Source of the DNA: Aspidapion aeneum
Taxonomy: Eukaryota > Arthropoda > Insecta > Coleoptera > Brentidae
NCBI GenBank assembly: GCA_963576565.1
Contig: OY755038.1
Location: 8,943,756 to 9,007,755 of the forward strand
Length of the DNA: 64,000 nucleotides
Direction of reading: 5' to 3'
Position 1 is the stretch's first letter; each line of letters opens with the position of its first letter. A model generated the notes under the pieces. It did not search any database and was not told the DNA's origin. It saw only the letters and a program-made list of their open reading frames with translations. A program made the position numbers and the translations under genes. Below are positions 25,053-35,589 of this stretch, piece after piece.

Positions 25053-25279
25053 GCAACTATTGTCGTCCAGCAACCTTCCTTATCACAAGACCAAGCCAAC
25101 GTGACGTCAACAATACTGCTTAAAAACGGCGGCGATTTCCTGAGCAATGTTCATCAAGACGCAAACACTGAAGCGGCCAAACTGGCTTTCCTAAAACATC
25201 AAAAAGAGGAAAACATCAGGCATTTGCTTGATGTGGCCAGTCATCTGACTCAGGAAGAGATTCATGATTTTGAAATGAG
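25053..25279 (+). CDS. RGK-family GTPase N-terminal extension, exon B
   Basis: Internal exon of 227 nt. The acceptor is 'ctctttcaacacag|gca' behind a long pyrimidine tract, the donor 'gaaatgag|gtgagt'. It starts in phase 0, matching exon A, and ends with two bases of an Arg codon, matching exon C. The peptide opens ATIVVQQPSLSQDQ, includes NGGDFLSNVHQDAN and ends EENIRHLLDVAS-HLTQEEIHDFEMR. The second half is predicted to be helical and charged. The final ~70 nt with the donor are repeated twice downstream at a 513-bp period (see the repeat entry), so alternative donor use is conceivable. Same family call as exon A. Confidence 0.75.
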
Positions 25280-26738
25280 GTGAGTGTAGCACACAGTTCA
25301 CAAAGAAACCAGTTGTCTGGTAACTCGGGTGTCATGGCCGCCGTTACGTCAGTGCTACGTCACAATTAGCCAAGGAATCAGCAGTTGCATTGTATTTTAG
25401 AGCGGGTTTGGATATTTTGCGATGTTTTATTCTCGCTTTAAAATTGTTTTAAAAACAGTTCTGGAGTTGCTATACATTTAATAAAAAATTCAATTACATA
25501 TTATTATCCATGCAAAATATAGATCAAAATGTTATTTAAAAATGCACATTAACGCATTTGTTATTCTAAAATCCGACTCTCCAAACAAACTAGATTAAAC
25601 GAGATTTAAAGAGTTTAATCTGGAAATGGCACAAGCGGAAAAATTTGCAAAAAAAAATGTTAATTCAATTAATCCCTGACGTCCTTTAAAAATGTGAAAA
25701 AACTAAAAATATAAAAAATAGGAAAATGTCAGGCATTTACTTGAAGTGGCCAATCATCTGACTCAGGAAGAGATCCATGATTTTGAAATGAGGTGAGTGT
25801 AGCACACAGTTCATAAAGAAACCAGTTGTCTGGTAACTCGGGTGTCATGGCCGCCGTTACGTCAGTGCTACGTCACAATTAGCCAAGGAATCAGCAGTTG
25901 CATTACATTTTAGAGCGGGTTTGGATATTTTGCGAGAATTTTTTTATGTTTTGGTTTTATTATGGCTTTGAAATTGTTTTAAAAACAATTCTGGAGTTGC
26001 TATACATTTAATAAAAAATCCAATTACATATTATTATCCATGCAAAAAATGTCATTTATTCTGTTATTCTAAAATCCGATGCTCCAAACAAACTAGATTA
26101 AACGATATTTAAAGAGTTTAATCCTAAAATGAAACAAGCGGAAAAATTTGCAAAAAAATAGGTTAATTCAATATCTACCGATTAATCCCTGATGTCCTTT
26201 CAAAATGTGGAAAAACTGAAAACATCAAAAAGAGGAAAACATCAGGCATTTGCTTGACGTGGCCAATCATTTGACTATGGAAGAGATCCATGATTTTGAA
26301 ATAAGGTGAGTGTAGCACACAGTTCATAAAGAAGCCAGTTGCCTGGTAACTCGGGTGTCATGGCGGCCGTTACGTCTGTTACGTCACAGTTAGCCAAGGA
26401 ATCAACAGTTGCATTGTATTTTAGAGCGGGTTTGGATATTTTGCGAGAATTTTTTTACATTTTGTTTTATTCTGGCTTTGAAATTGTATTAAAAACATTT
26501 CTGGAGTTGCTATACATTTAATAAAAGAATCCAATTACATATTATTATCCATGCAAAATATAGATCAAAATATTATTCTAAAATGCGCATTAACTCATTT
26601 GTTATTCTAAAATCCGATGCTCCAAATAAACTAGATTAAACGATATTTAAAGAGTTTAATCCTGAAACGACACAAGCGGAAAAAATTGCAAAAAATAGGT
26701 TTATTTAATATCTACCGATTATTCCCTGACGTTCGACT
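25200..26738 (+). repeat. 513-bp tandem triplication of the exon B end plus intron start
   Basis: The last ~70 nt of exon B, its donor and about 440 nt of intron occur three times. The donor-side exon ends are 25279, 25792 and 26305, exactly 513 bp apart both times. Copies 2 and 3 keep the reading frame (ENVRHLLEVANHLTQEEIHDFEMR, split here by changes; copy 3 has HLTMEE and FEIR) and the gtgagt donor. Copy 2 also has an upstream 'aaaaatag|gaaaat' that could act as an acceptor in phase 0. Shared intron marks include 'gttgcctggtaactcgggtg' or variants and 'gatgctccaaacaaactag'. Confidence 0.9.
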
Positions 26739-27000
26739 TCATTCTTGTTCGCTGTTTTTAGTATTTTGCTTCGAATATTTTGTTATCAAAAAAAGCACTT
26801 TGCAAACAAAATTTACTTAAATATGCTCATAAATATTTTAATAAAAATAAATAAGACATAGGTATCAATTAAAATGTTCTCATTTGCAAATATCAAAATT
26901 AAAATTGACCCATGAAATGTTTATTTATTTTTATCAACATATTTGTGTGTCAACTTTTAGCACACCCATTATAAAATTTAAAATAGGCGCTGATTATTTT

Positions 27001-27846
27001 GGCTCTGGAACGAAATAGCGATGTACAAAATAGCGACGTACGAAATAGCGAGTAATGAAATAGCGACTATCAAAATAGCGATGTAATGAAAGAGCGACTA
27101 TCAAAATAGCCATGTATCAAAATAGCGTTTGTAACAAAACAGCGACATATCAAAATAGCGATGTATCAAAATAGCGGCAATCAAAATAGCGATATATCAA
27201 AATAGCGACAACCAAAATAGCGACAATCAAAATAGCGATGTATCAAAATAGCGATGTATCAAAATAGCGATGTATCAAAATGGCGATGTATCAAAATACC
27301 GAATCAAACTAAACCGAATCGAATCAAACCAATCCAAACCGAAACGGTTTTTTGACTATTGGTACCAGCTTATTTTTTCAAAAAAAAAACTTCCCTGATT
27401 CTTTTCCGGGATCCTAGAGGGTTTGAATCTGAACCGAACCGATCTGAACCGAATTCGGTTCGGTTTGGATTCATACTCTCTAGTATTCCGGAAAAGAAGT
27501 CTGGAGAGTTTTTTTTTTTAAATATGCTGGTTCGGTTCCGTTCGGTTCGATTCGGTTCGGTTCGGATTCACACCCTCTAGGATCCCGGGAAAGAAGCTAT
27601 TTTGATAGTCGCTATTTTGTTACATCGCTATTTTGATAGTCGCTATTTTGTTACATCGCTATTTTGATAGTCGCTATTTTGTTACATCGCTTTTTTGTTA
27701 CATCGCTATTTCGTTACAATCGCTATTTTGTTACATCGCTATTTTGATAGTCGCCCTTTCATTACATCGCTATTTTGATTGTCGCTATTTCGATACCGCT
27801 AATTTAATACTTGCTATTTTGCACATCGCTATTTCGTTCCAGAGCC
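27001..27846. mobile_element. 846-bp foldback element FB2, 9-bp TSD
   Basis: Ends GGCTCTGGAACGAAATAGCG and the inverse at 27846. An exact 9-bp duplication, gattatttt, lies at 26992-27000 and 27847-27855. The arms (27001-27298 and 27597-27846) are inverted arrays of an 18-19 bp unit, 'tcaaaatagcgatgta', quite unlike the FB1 unit. The core (27299-27596) is homologous to the FB1 core: 'caaaaaaaaaacttccctga', paired 'ccctctaggatcccgg' motifs and many GGTTCGGTTCGG runs. No protein of its own. It sits inside the tail of the intronic duplication. Confidence 0.88.
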
Positions 27847-27914
27847 GATTATTTTCTACAAATACATGATAAATTGTCACTTCTGCACAGTTTGTCTTAA
27901 TGTAAATTTTTATT

Positions 27915-28125
27915 ATATTTAAGTTTCCTATTAATTTGCATCATATAGATCAAAATGTTATTCAAAAATCCGCGTTAACTCAATTGTTAATTTAAAATAG
28001 CCAAAGCTCCAATGCTACATACGAACTAGAAAACGATTTATAAAGAGTTTAATCCTGAAACAGCACAAGCGGAAAAATTCACAAAAAATAGGTTAATTCA
28101 ATATCTAGCGATTAGTCCTCGACCA
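27915..28125 (+). repeat. Fourth, partial and diverged copy of the 513-bp intronic unit
   Basis: Matches the distal part of the triplicated unit: 'tagatcaaaatgttatt', 'aaagagtttaatcctgaaac', 'aataggttaattcaatatct'. It has no exon part. FB2 separates it from copy 3. Confidence 0.75.
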
Positions 28126-28350
28126 TCGCACAGTGGAACGTTTTGATAATCATAACTGAACAACCTTTGAATTAACATGCATTAAAGCATACCTCTTTTT
28201 GTTTTAAAATAACATAAAATCTTTACTATATGGAAAAATTAAAGTTTCAGTCCAAGACAAACTAAATGTTAATAAATTTTTACTTACCAAAACACCAGCG
28301 CCTTTATAAAATCATTAAAAATAACGCACTGCAACAGTGACAATAAAAAC

Positions 28351-28602
28351 CGAGGGGTCATCGGCACCCTAAAATTTTGTACAGCGTCCAACAGGACTTG
28401 GGTCCTGACGTGTACTGTTGGGTCCTGTTGAGTACTGTTGGGTCCTGTCGTGGTACTGTCGAGTACTGTTGGGTACTGTCGTGTACTGTCGAGTACTGTT
28501 GGGTACTGTCGTGTACTGTCGAGTACTGTTGGGTCCTGTCGTGGTACTGTCGGGTCCTGTTGTGAAATTTGTACAGTACTGTTGAAAGCTGATGACCCCT
28601 CG
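28351..28602. mobile_element. 252-bp element with minisatellite core, 8-bp TSD
   Basis: Inverted ends CGAGGGGTCATC and GATGACCCCTCG, flanked by an exact 8-bp duplication, ataaaaac (28343-28350 and 28603-28610). Next in from the ends are 'ttttgtacagcg' and 'aatttgtacagt'. The core is a tandem array of an ~11-bp motif, 'gtactgttggg' / 'gtcctgtcgtg', some 15 copies. Frames across it (YCWVLS, TQQYSTV repeats) are artefacts. Confidence 0.85.
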
Positions 28603-28610
28603 ATAAAAAC

Positions 28611-29132
28611 ACAATCTTATACTTACGAAAACATATATATAATTTACATGTCCAAGCAGATAATTTTTAAGGTGCAACTTTCAGTGTGAATAGCTAGACA
28701 ACCAGGGGGGATACAAAAAAATATTTTAGATCTAGGATGTATGGTGTGCGTGCAAGGGCTGAAAAATAACGGAATTTCCTTCGATAGGTCGCCGGTATTG
28801 GCTTCACAAGCACATTTAAAAATAAATGTCGGTATTGACGATTGAAAATGGAAAGTTACGATACATATGGAATTTTATGAAAAGGCACCTACCTCGGACT
28901 CTCTTGCAGCTCCAGTCGACGTTTAAACGTCCAGTTTTTTCACCTCAAATTCACTTTTTTCGGGAACGTGATTTTGCTAGTGTCTTGTTGTGACGGTGGT
29001 TCTTTGCGCACTCATCGCGGCGCTGCTTGTCTTCCACGTGTCCGGTGCCGTGAAACCCCATATGCATATTTTAGAGCGCGAAAATTTAAACTATTTTAAA
29101 CGCGCAGAAAAGGAAAAGAAAATGAAAATTAG
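28611..29132. other. Unassigned sequence
   Basis: A frame from a GTG codon at 28990 reads like a signal peptide (VVLCALIAALLVFHVSG). It has no ATG and is preceded by an in-frame stop, so it is not accepted as a gene. Otherwise nothing recognised. Confidence 0.3.
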
Positions 29133-29349
29133 GAAATTTCTTGCTTGCACCAACATTTTCCGGCCGCCAAAACACGTGTGTTTTTACTTAGTTAAGAAAA
29201 GGAAAGGGAAAAAAAATATTCGCCTATTAGCAATTAAACGATACAATTTAACATTAACCCAAATATGCATTAGATAATGCATGTAAATTAAAATTAAAAG
29301 AAATGAAAAAATACTTAGAAAAAATTAAGAAAGAAAAGAAAATTTTGCC

Positions 29350-29727
29350 TTATGCGTCGGGCATAGGCAAAGGACATAGTTTCACTACTGGTCGACGATA
29401 TGTTCCTGTAGCTGTTTTAACGGTCACAACACGAATATGACCGTCTGAGCCAGGGTGTACGTCGACAATTCGCCCAACAGCCCATTGCAATGGCGGTTTT
29501 TGTTCATTCTTTACCACGACTAAAGTATTTAGTTTAATATTGTTAGAAGCCTCTGTCCATTTAGAACGCTGTTGCAAGGTGTTTAGGTACTCCAAATTCC
29601 AGCGTTTCCAAAAATCGGACTGGAGCCTTTGCACCAGCTGCCAGCGGGACAGGGTGTTCAACTTGGAATCAGAAAAATCGGGTTCTGGTACGGAATTCAA
29701 CGGTTCCAGGGTAAGAAAATGACCAGG
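29350..29727 (-). pseudogene. BEL/Pao polyprotein C-terminal fragment
   Basis: Minus-strand reading LTPGHFLTLEPLNSVPEPDF, RWQLVQRLQSDFWKRW, LNTLQQRSKW, LNTLVVVKNEQKPPLQWAVG, VHPGSDGHIRVV and RPVVKLCPLPMPDA, then stop. This is the integrase-tail domain (DUF5641-type) of BEL/Pao elements and is clearly related to, but diverged from, residues ~1720-1848 of the intact element at 47.4-52.9 kb. The upstream end at about 29728 is abrupt. The 24-bp sequence 'gaaatttcttgcttgcacca'+'acat' occurs directly repeated at 29133-29156 and 29760-29783, bracketing the fragment. Confidence 0.88.
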
Positions 29728-29783
29728 GGTCAGTGGAAGAAAGATTTGAAAGATTTGAAGAAATTTCTTGCTTGCACCAACAT

Positions 29784-30121
29784 ATGGAATATGTACTTTA
29801 AACATGGGTAGTTGTTATGTTCAGTTATTGTACTTAACCAAGTCCACCTGGATTATCAAAATGTTCCACTGTGCATCGCGTCCTTAAAAATTGCGGAAAA
29901 CTTCAATTTTTAATTCCGAATGATTCCACTCTTTTTAGAATTTTGCTTTTCATATTTTGTTGTGGATGGGAATGCATATACTTATGTAATGAATTAGGTA
30001 CTGCAAGCAAGGTATAAATATTGTTCTAATTGTAAGGACAAAGACAAATGTCTATCACAGACTAGCAGCTATATTCCAAAACGCGAACCACTCAAGTATT
30101 ATTTTGGCCCACCCTCAGCGT
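29784..30121. other. Unassigned sequence
   Basis: Nothing recognised. Confidence 0.3.
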
Positions 30122-31122
30122 CCCACATAGCACAAAAATCATATCAACGTTAAATTAACATGAACAAAAATAACTAAGTTTTTTTTTTACTTGAAAACAA
30201 CTTCATACCATGTAATATTTATTTTGTAAAATCTACATGCTTAAAGATAACTTAAAAACAAGGAGAAATCAAGCTATGAAAATGTACCTTTTGCTGAAGT
30301 TTCTGGTGCTGTGTATATAACGTGTTTTTTACCCTCGTTATTTTCATGTACCAAATTCACACTTGAAAAATCCTCCACAGCATATTCTAAAACGCCACTA
30401 GATTAAGACTTTTCAAACCTACTAACTTTCTGCGTCTTTTTTGGTCACGTTTTTTTAATAACATTTTTTTAATATAAAAGAGACACGAAATGAAGTTATA
30501 AAAGTTCACTAGTTTAAGAGTACAACACTTCAAGACAATTTTAAAGATGGCGCTCAAGGCAAGACAAAATATCTATATATCTATCTATATACATTATGTT
30601 TTTTAAAAAAGCTAAACAAGATTTTTTAACAATAAACACTTTCACCGAATATTAATGAGTCTTTATCAGGTTAATAATAGATGCATCGTGATCGTGGATC
30701 AGGGATCAGTTCCTTAACAGGTTTTTGGAGTTTAGAGGCCAAAGCAGTGCCTGATAGATTTCGTCAAAGTGAAAAATCCCGACAATAGGTGGCGCTGCTG
30801 TTGGTAAAATCTCAAAAATATTCGGTAGAAAAGCCATGCAGTCGCGTTTTAAAATTCGTGTAGAAAAGGCGTAAATCTAATGTGATTTTAACGTTTATAA
30901 AAATCACTTGAAACTACCGTAAAAGCATTGCTGTTTTAATTTGATAATCGCGTTATTAAAGCGCAGTTTTTAGCAACGTTATTTTTTATAACGTTAATGA
31001 ATGACCTTTTAAGGTTGTTTTCATATATGAAATAAACGTTTTTTTCTAGCGGCTTTTAAAATTAACGATTTTTTTTCTCACGCTTTTTTAACGTGTTAAA
31101 GACGTGATTGTGCTATGTCGGG
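30122..31122 (-). mobile_element. ~1-kb DNA element, CCCACATAGCACA ends, second copy
   Basis: Inverted relative to the copy at 9953-10951 and similar along its whole length. The left end is CCCACATAGCACAAAAATC and the right end ...TGTGCTATGTCGGG, carrying one change. No transposase and no clear target duplication. Confidence 0.75.
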
Positions 31123-31182
31123 TGTTACCTTACATAGTGGGGGACCCGTATAACTTCTGAACTAATGAAAATTTTACAAATC

Positions 31183-31290
31183 AAACAAGTTTTTGTGGCT
31201 AATCGAGTAAAAGTTTTTATTTTTCTCATATTTTTCCGTGGGTAGCTCGAAAGCTTAACCTCAAGGGGGTACAAGATCTAATGGGTGAGT
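31183..31290 (+). repeat. Fragment of a dispersed repeat ('gtggctaatcg' family)
   Basis: Reads 'caagtttttgtggctaatcg', 'catatttttccgtgggtagc' and 'cttaacctcaagggggt'. It is the front of a repeat whose fuller copies lie at 31440-31900 (minus), 34290-34640 (plus) and 63305-63560 (plus). Confidence 0.65.
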
Positions 31291-31439
31291 GACGAATTCA
31301 ACGTTTTTTCAAATTCCGTAATGGTTCAACCATTAACTATTTATGAACCAAGCGGTAATGCGTTTAAAAAGAAGACAACGCTCAGTCTTGAAGACGGGTA
31401 AAAATGCAATCTGTGTTGATCCGGCCTGAGAGACAAAGA

Positions 31440-31900
31440 GCTGTCGTAGGTCACGGACTATAGTTGTTTTCTTTTATTTGCATTCGATCTTTTCATTGAT
31501 CGATATTGTATAGCAGTGTTTTCTTTCGCCTGCTTTTGGTTTTTTTGTTTCTCTCGTATCTCGGTAGATGGCGCCTCTTGCTATAGTTCGCTCACTAATT
31601 ACATTTAATTAGAGACAAAACCGTCTGATTAACTTCGCAAGATTTGTCACATCGACCAGCAGTGTTCTGAGGAGTCCCATAAGGACGAAACGGTTAACTG
31701 TCAACACTTATTAGGTGTCCATTAGATCTTTGACCCCCGTGAGGTTTAGCTTTCAGGCTACCCACGGAAAAATATAAGGGAAACAAAAAAACTCCTTTTT
31801 GCCCGATTAGCCACGAAACTTGTTTGATTTTTAAATTCACGGGAACGAAATTCCACGTTTGTTTAAAAAGAAGGTTGCATACATATAGCCACAGAAGAAC
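31440..31900 (-). repeat. Dispersed repeat, fuller copy
   Basis: Inverted to the fragment at 31183-31290. It contains 'gtagatggcgcctcttgc', 'ttaacttcgcaagatttgtc', 'ctgaggagtcccataagg' and 'cccacggaaaaatata'. The ends are not defined and no coding capacity is seen. With 34290-34640 it brackets 32.0-34.2 kb in inverted orientation. Confidence 0.65.
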
Positions 31901-32026
31901 CTGTAAGAGAGCTTTGTTGCAGCTCAAGTCAGCTATTCAAGTTAGCTATTTCTAAAATTCAAATCTTTGATGATTCATCCGATAATGTTTAGGTGATAAG
32001 TATATGTTATGAACTTTTTCAGTATT

Positions 32027-33225
32027 CCCAACTAACATTTATAGTAGCGGCTACATGTTCTAAAGGCTTTGCTACTTTCTTATAGTAGAAATGTGGTGAT
32101 CCCAACCAAAATTTGTTACTTTTTAGTTCTAACAACTATTTAGTATCAGGAAATAGTAGATGTTTCGTAAAAACGACCCTCTAAACTACTTCATAGGATT
32201 GTTTCTTGATAGTCGATTCTGATAGTCTTCTCTACCACAATAGGACGTTGCTAAAGTTTTACTTTCTTTTTAGTCGTTATTTCGTAGTCGCCCTGACTTT
32301 TATATCCTACTTAATTATCACTAGAAAGTTAAGCTTCATTGAAGTCCCAAACAAGTGTATCCGACAACTACATTATAACTTTAATTTTTACCACAAAAGT
32401 TTGTGTCATCATAGTAACATCTGATGTAACAATGTAGACAAAATAACTTTTTGGATCAACTTTAAAGCCGCAACTACTTTCAAGTAACCTTTTCGACTAT
32501 CAAGGAATATAGTTTGGGACGCCATGTTTTTATGTAAGAAAGAAAATTTAATATTTTTGTTGTCGTTTTATGAGCTCATATTAAAGAGCCATACTATTTT
32601 ATAAACAAATTAGTTGAAGCTTACCAAAAATGCTCTTCTTAAGCACCATTTGTTGGAGTTAACTGTCGATTATGAAAACATAACCTCCAAAATCACAACA
32701 CAAAAATTCCATCAGCTACCAGAAAACGGCTCAATTTTACGGGCGCACCGGTTTTTTGCAATATATATAATGCATGTTATACAAAAAACTTTGCGTCGCA
32801 CTCGAATTTTGATCCTCTGCTCGTAAATTCTCACACTTTTGGATAACATAGTTCATATTATAACCATAACCAAACAAAAAAACTAAGCGAGTCTGTTTAC
32901 TGTTGTGTCCACCATATTGTGTTACAATTCTACCAAAAAGAAACGATTATATTATTTGCAACTACATCGCAACTTTCATGCCATTACGGAAAAAAACAGC
33001 CTCTTCGACGTAGTAGATACCTGGCTACGACGTAGTAGTGTAGTTGTTACTACAGTGACTTTAAACACTTGGCCTAGTAGTTACAACCAGAAATTGGTTC
33101 CCCACTTAGGGAATTATAACGTCGCTGTATGGTATACTGAGACGTAGCGGGAGTACGTTGCGGTTACTTTTAAGAAATTCTTTCTAGTTGGCGTTTCGTC
33201 GTTACAACTTTAAATGTTTGTTGGG
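32027..33225 (+). mobile_element. 1199-bp copy of the CCCAACTAACATTTA element
   Basis: Near-identical to both ends of the 17832-20306 element but without its central 1275 bp. The junction 'actacttt|caagtaac' is continuous here. Terminal inverted repeats are the same. The flanks are TT on both sides instead of TA, so the duplication may be mutated. No coding capacity. Confidence 0.85.
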
Positions 33226-33729
33226 TTGTTACCAGCATCACTCGAGTAGTTAGAGATTTACAACTTGTCATACTATTGCAAACGTGAAACTTTTATCGTA
33301 GAGTTAAAAATTTATTGAGGTGGCATGTGTGGACATGACAGAGCAAATTGCTTTTTCAAAAGTTTTCTATTTAAGTTTGAAATTGGATTAAACAGTCGGA
33401 CAGATGTATTCTTTTTTTAAAGTTTTTTTTTATGTTTTACTTTTTTACAAATAATAAATTTTCTAACCAGAATTAAAAACAAATCAATGCCCTGCCAAGC
33501 GTAGTTTATTTTATTAAAATCGGTGATGTAGCTTAAAAGTTATAACGATAAATATTCTGTCGGTTTTTTTTTGCTTATAGGGTTTATTGTGGAAATAAAA
33601 ACTGATTCTTAAACCAATAACCTGTTTTATACTAAAATTAGGTTTTTTATGTTTTTTTTAAAATAAAACTACCTAGTTTTTGGGTCTTGCGTTTGTTTGT
33701 TCCAACTCCCACTGGTGGTCAATAACTAT
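33226..33729. other. Unassigned sequence
   Basis: Nothing recognised. Confidence 0.3.
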
Positions 33730-33737
33730 GTCAATAC

Positions 33738-34183
33738 CAGTGTTGCCAAAATGCTCCAAGATAATTCGTGAACATTTTATATTAAAAATCATGAGAAATC
33801 GTGAGATTTTAAAAAGTCATAAAAAGAGATCAAAATAGAGAAGGAATAAATAAGTTTATAAAAAGCAAAAATAAATTTATTTTTAGATGTATTACATAAA
33901 ACCAAACACATTTCAAAAAGCTGAAAACTGTAGAGATAATACTTCTTTAGTTCCTAGTTTTTTATTCATATTAATACCAATGTCAAAATCATAGCATGTA
34001 TCCCTTCCCATCAAGCGTTTTGTATGCAAAATTCCTTCGATAGTACCCACTTTCAAAAAGATTTTTATTAAAATTTGACGTAAAATACAAAAATCGTGAG
34101 AAACGCTACGTAACTTGTGAAATCGTAAAATACTTTCTAAAATCGTGTAATCTTACGATTAATCGTGAGTTTTGGCAACACTG
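33738..34183. mobile_element. 446-bp hAT MITE
   Basis: Ends CAGTGTTGCCAAAA and TTTTGGCAACACTG. Flanks gtcaatac (33730-33737) and gtcgatac (34184-34191) form an 8-bp duplication with one mismatch. The interior is rich in 'aatcgtgag' repeats. It shares its first 12 bases with the MITE at 15892-16856. Confidence 0.85.
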
Positions 34184-34289
34184 GTCGATACCGTGCCAAT
34201 TACTATAGCAACTTGACCAATGACTGTGGATTTTGCATTCTCTTTATTAACACCATAGAGTAATATATATGTCTTACTCTATGTTAACA

Positions 34290-34640
34290 CTCAAACAAGT
34301 TTCGTGGCTAATCGGGTAAAAATAAGTTTTTGTTCCTCTCATATTTTTCCGTGGGCAGCTTGAACGGCACCTAATAAGTGTGACAGTTAACTGTTTCGTC
34401 CTTATGGGAATCCTCAGAACACTGCTTGGACAATATGACACCCTTGCGAAGTTAATTGGAGGGTTTTGTCTCTAATCCTATGTAAATAGTGAGAAAACTC
34501 TCACAAGAAGCGCCATCTACCGAGATACGAGAGAAACTAGAACAAAAGCAGGCGAAAATAAACTGCTATACATATCGATCAATGAATAGATCGATTATAA
34601 ATAAAATGAAACGAACCACCCGTCACCTACGACTGCTCTT
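34290..34640 (+). repeat. Dispersed repeat ('gtggctaatcg' family), plus copy
   Basis: Carries 'caagtttcgtggctaatcgg', 'ccttatgggaatcctcagaa' and 'gcgccatctaccgagatacg'. It is inverted to 31440-31900 and in the same orientation as 63305-63560. No gene function seen. Confidence 0.65.
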
Positions 34641-34763
34641 CTGCCTTCGACTTATCTCCTTTTTTGCCGGCACCACGGATTTAAGGTTGTGACAATGCGG
34701 GGCTCACGGATTGCATTAATTCTTAATATGATTGTTGATCTGATCGGTACCAATGAGTATCTG

Positions 34764-35408
34764 ACATGAGCATGAAGTTAGCGAAGCACCCATCGCAGAT
34801 CGAATCGTGACTAGGTGGATAATTTGCCGTTCATATAAAGTTAGCGAAGCACCCTCAAAAACGGTCAAAAATAAGAGCGACAAAATTAATTTTTCCACAA
34901 CTAATTCACGACTAATTAGCGGCAAATTATCCACCATATTCGATTTTGATAAAAGCCATTTTTACGAGGGTGCTTCGCTAACTTCATATGAAGTTAGCGA
35001 AGCACCCAAAAAAAGGGTCAAAAATAAGAGCGACAAAATTAATTTTTCCACAACTAAATCACGACTAATTAGCGGCAAATTATCCACCATATTGGATTTT
35101 GATAAAAGCTATTTTTACGAGGGTGCTTCGCTAACTTCATATGAAGTTAGCGAAGCACCCTCAAAAACGGTCAAAAATAAGAGCGACAAAATTAATTTTT
35201 CCAGAACTAATTCACGACTAATTAGCGGCAAATTATCCACCATATTCGATTTTGATAAAAGCCATTTTTACGAGGGTGCTTCGCTAACTTCATATGAAGT
35301 TAGCGAAGCACCCTCAAAAACGGTCAAAAATAAGAGCGACAAAATTAATTTTTCCACCTAGTCACGACTCGATCTGCGATGGGTGCTTCGCTAACTTCAT
35401 GCTCATGT
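34764..35408. repeat. Palindrome-bounded array of 153-bp palindromic units
   Basis: The outer arms (34764-34819 and 35353-35408) are inverted, ~56 bp, with one mismatch; they start 'acatgagcatgaagttagcg'. Inside are three full units and a partial one, with junctions ('catatg' or 'catata') at 34832, 34985, 35138 and 35291, exactly 153 bp apart. Each unit itself begins 'aagttagcgaagcaccctc' and ends with its inverse, so each internal junction is a ~44-bp palindrome. Because 153 is a multiple of three, a 184-residue repetitive frame runs through (34807-35361, period 51 residues). I do not regard it as a gene. Confidence 0.88.
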
Positions 35409-35589
35409 ATATGACCCATCGACTTATTGGATTTATAGAGTTTGTAACGTTTTCACCCACACCAAATATTAAATCTTAAGGTTGGTTAAAAAGGTGATGT
35501 AGTATTGTTGGATAAAAATGCTCATTGGGCTACCACTTCTACTGTAAAGCAGAGTAGACATTTTACGAAGCATTTTCTTTATTTGGCAG

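Noticed and set aside
27001..27846. CRISPR-like regular short repeats
   Set aside because: The repeats have no unique spacers, form inverted arms and sit in a eukaryotic intron between 9-bp duplications.
28358..28689. Frames with TQQYSTV or YCWVLS repeats
   Set aside because: Translation of the 11-bp minisatellite in multiple frames; no start context or domain.
28990..29277. Apparent secreted protein with signal peptide
   Set aside because: The start codon is GTG, an in-frame stop lies just upstream and no splice acceptor is evident. The hydrophobic stretch may be chance.
34807..35361. 184-residue open frame
   Set aside because: It is a read-through of the 153-bp palindromic array (period 51 residues, multiple of three). 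There is no domain, and each unit's inverted ends appear in the peptide.
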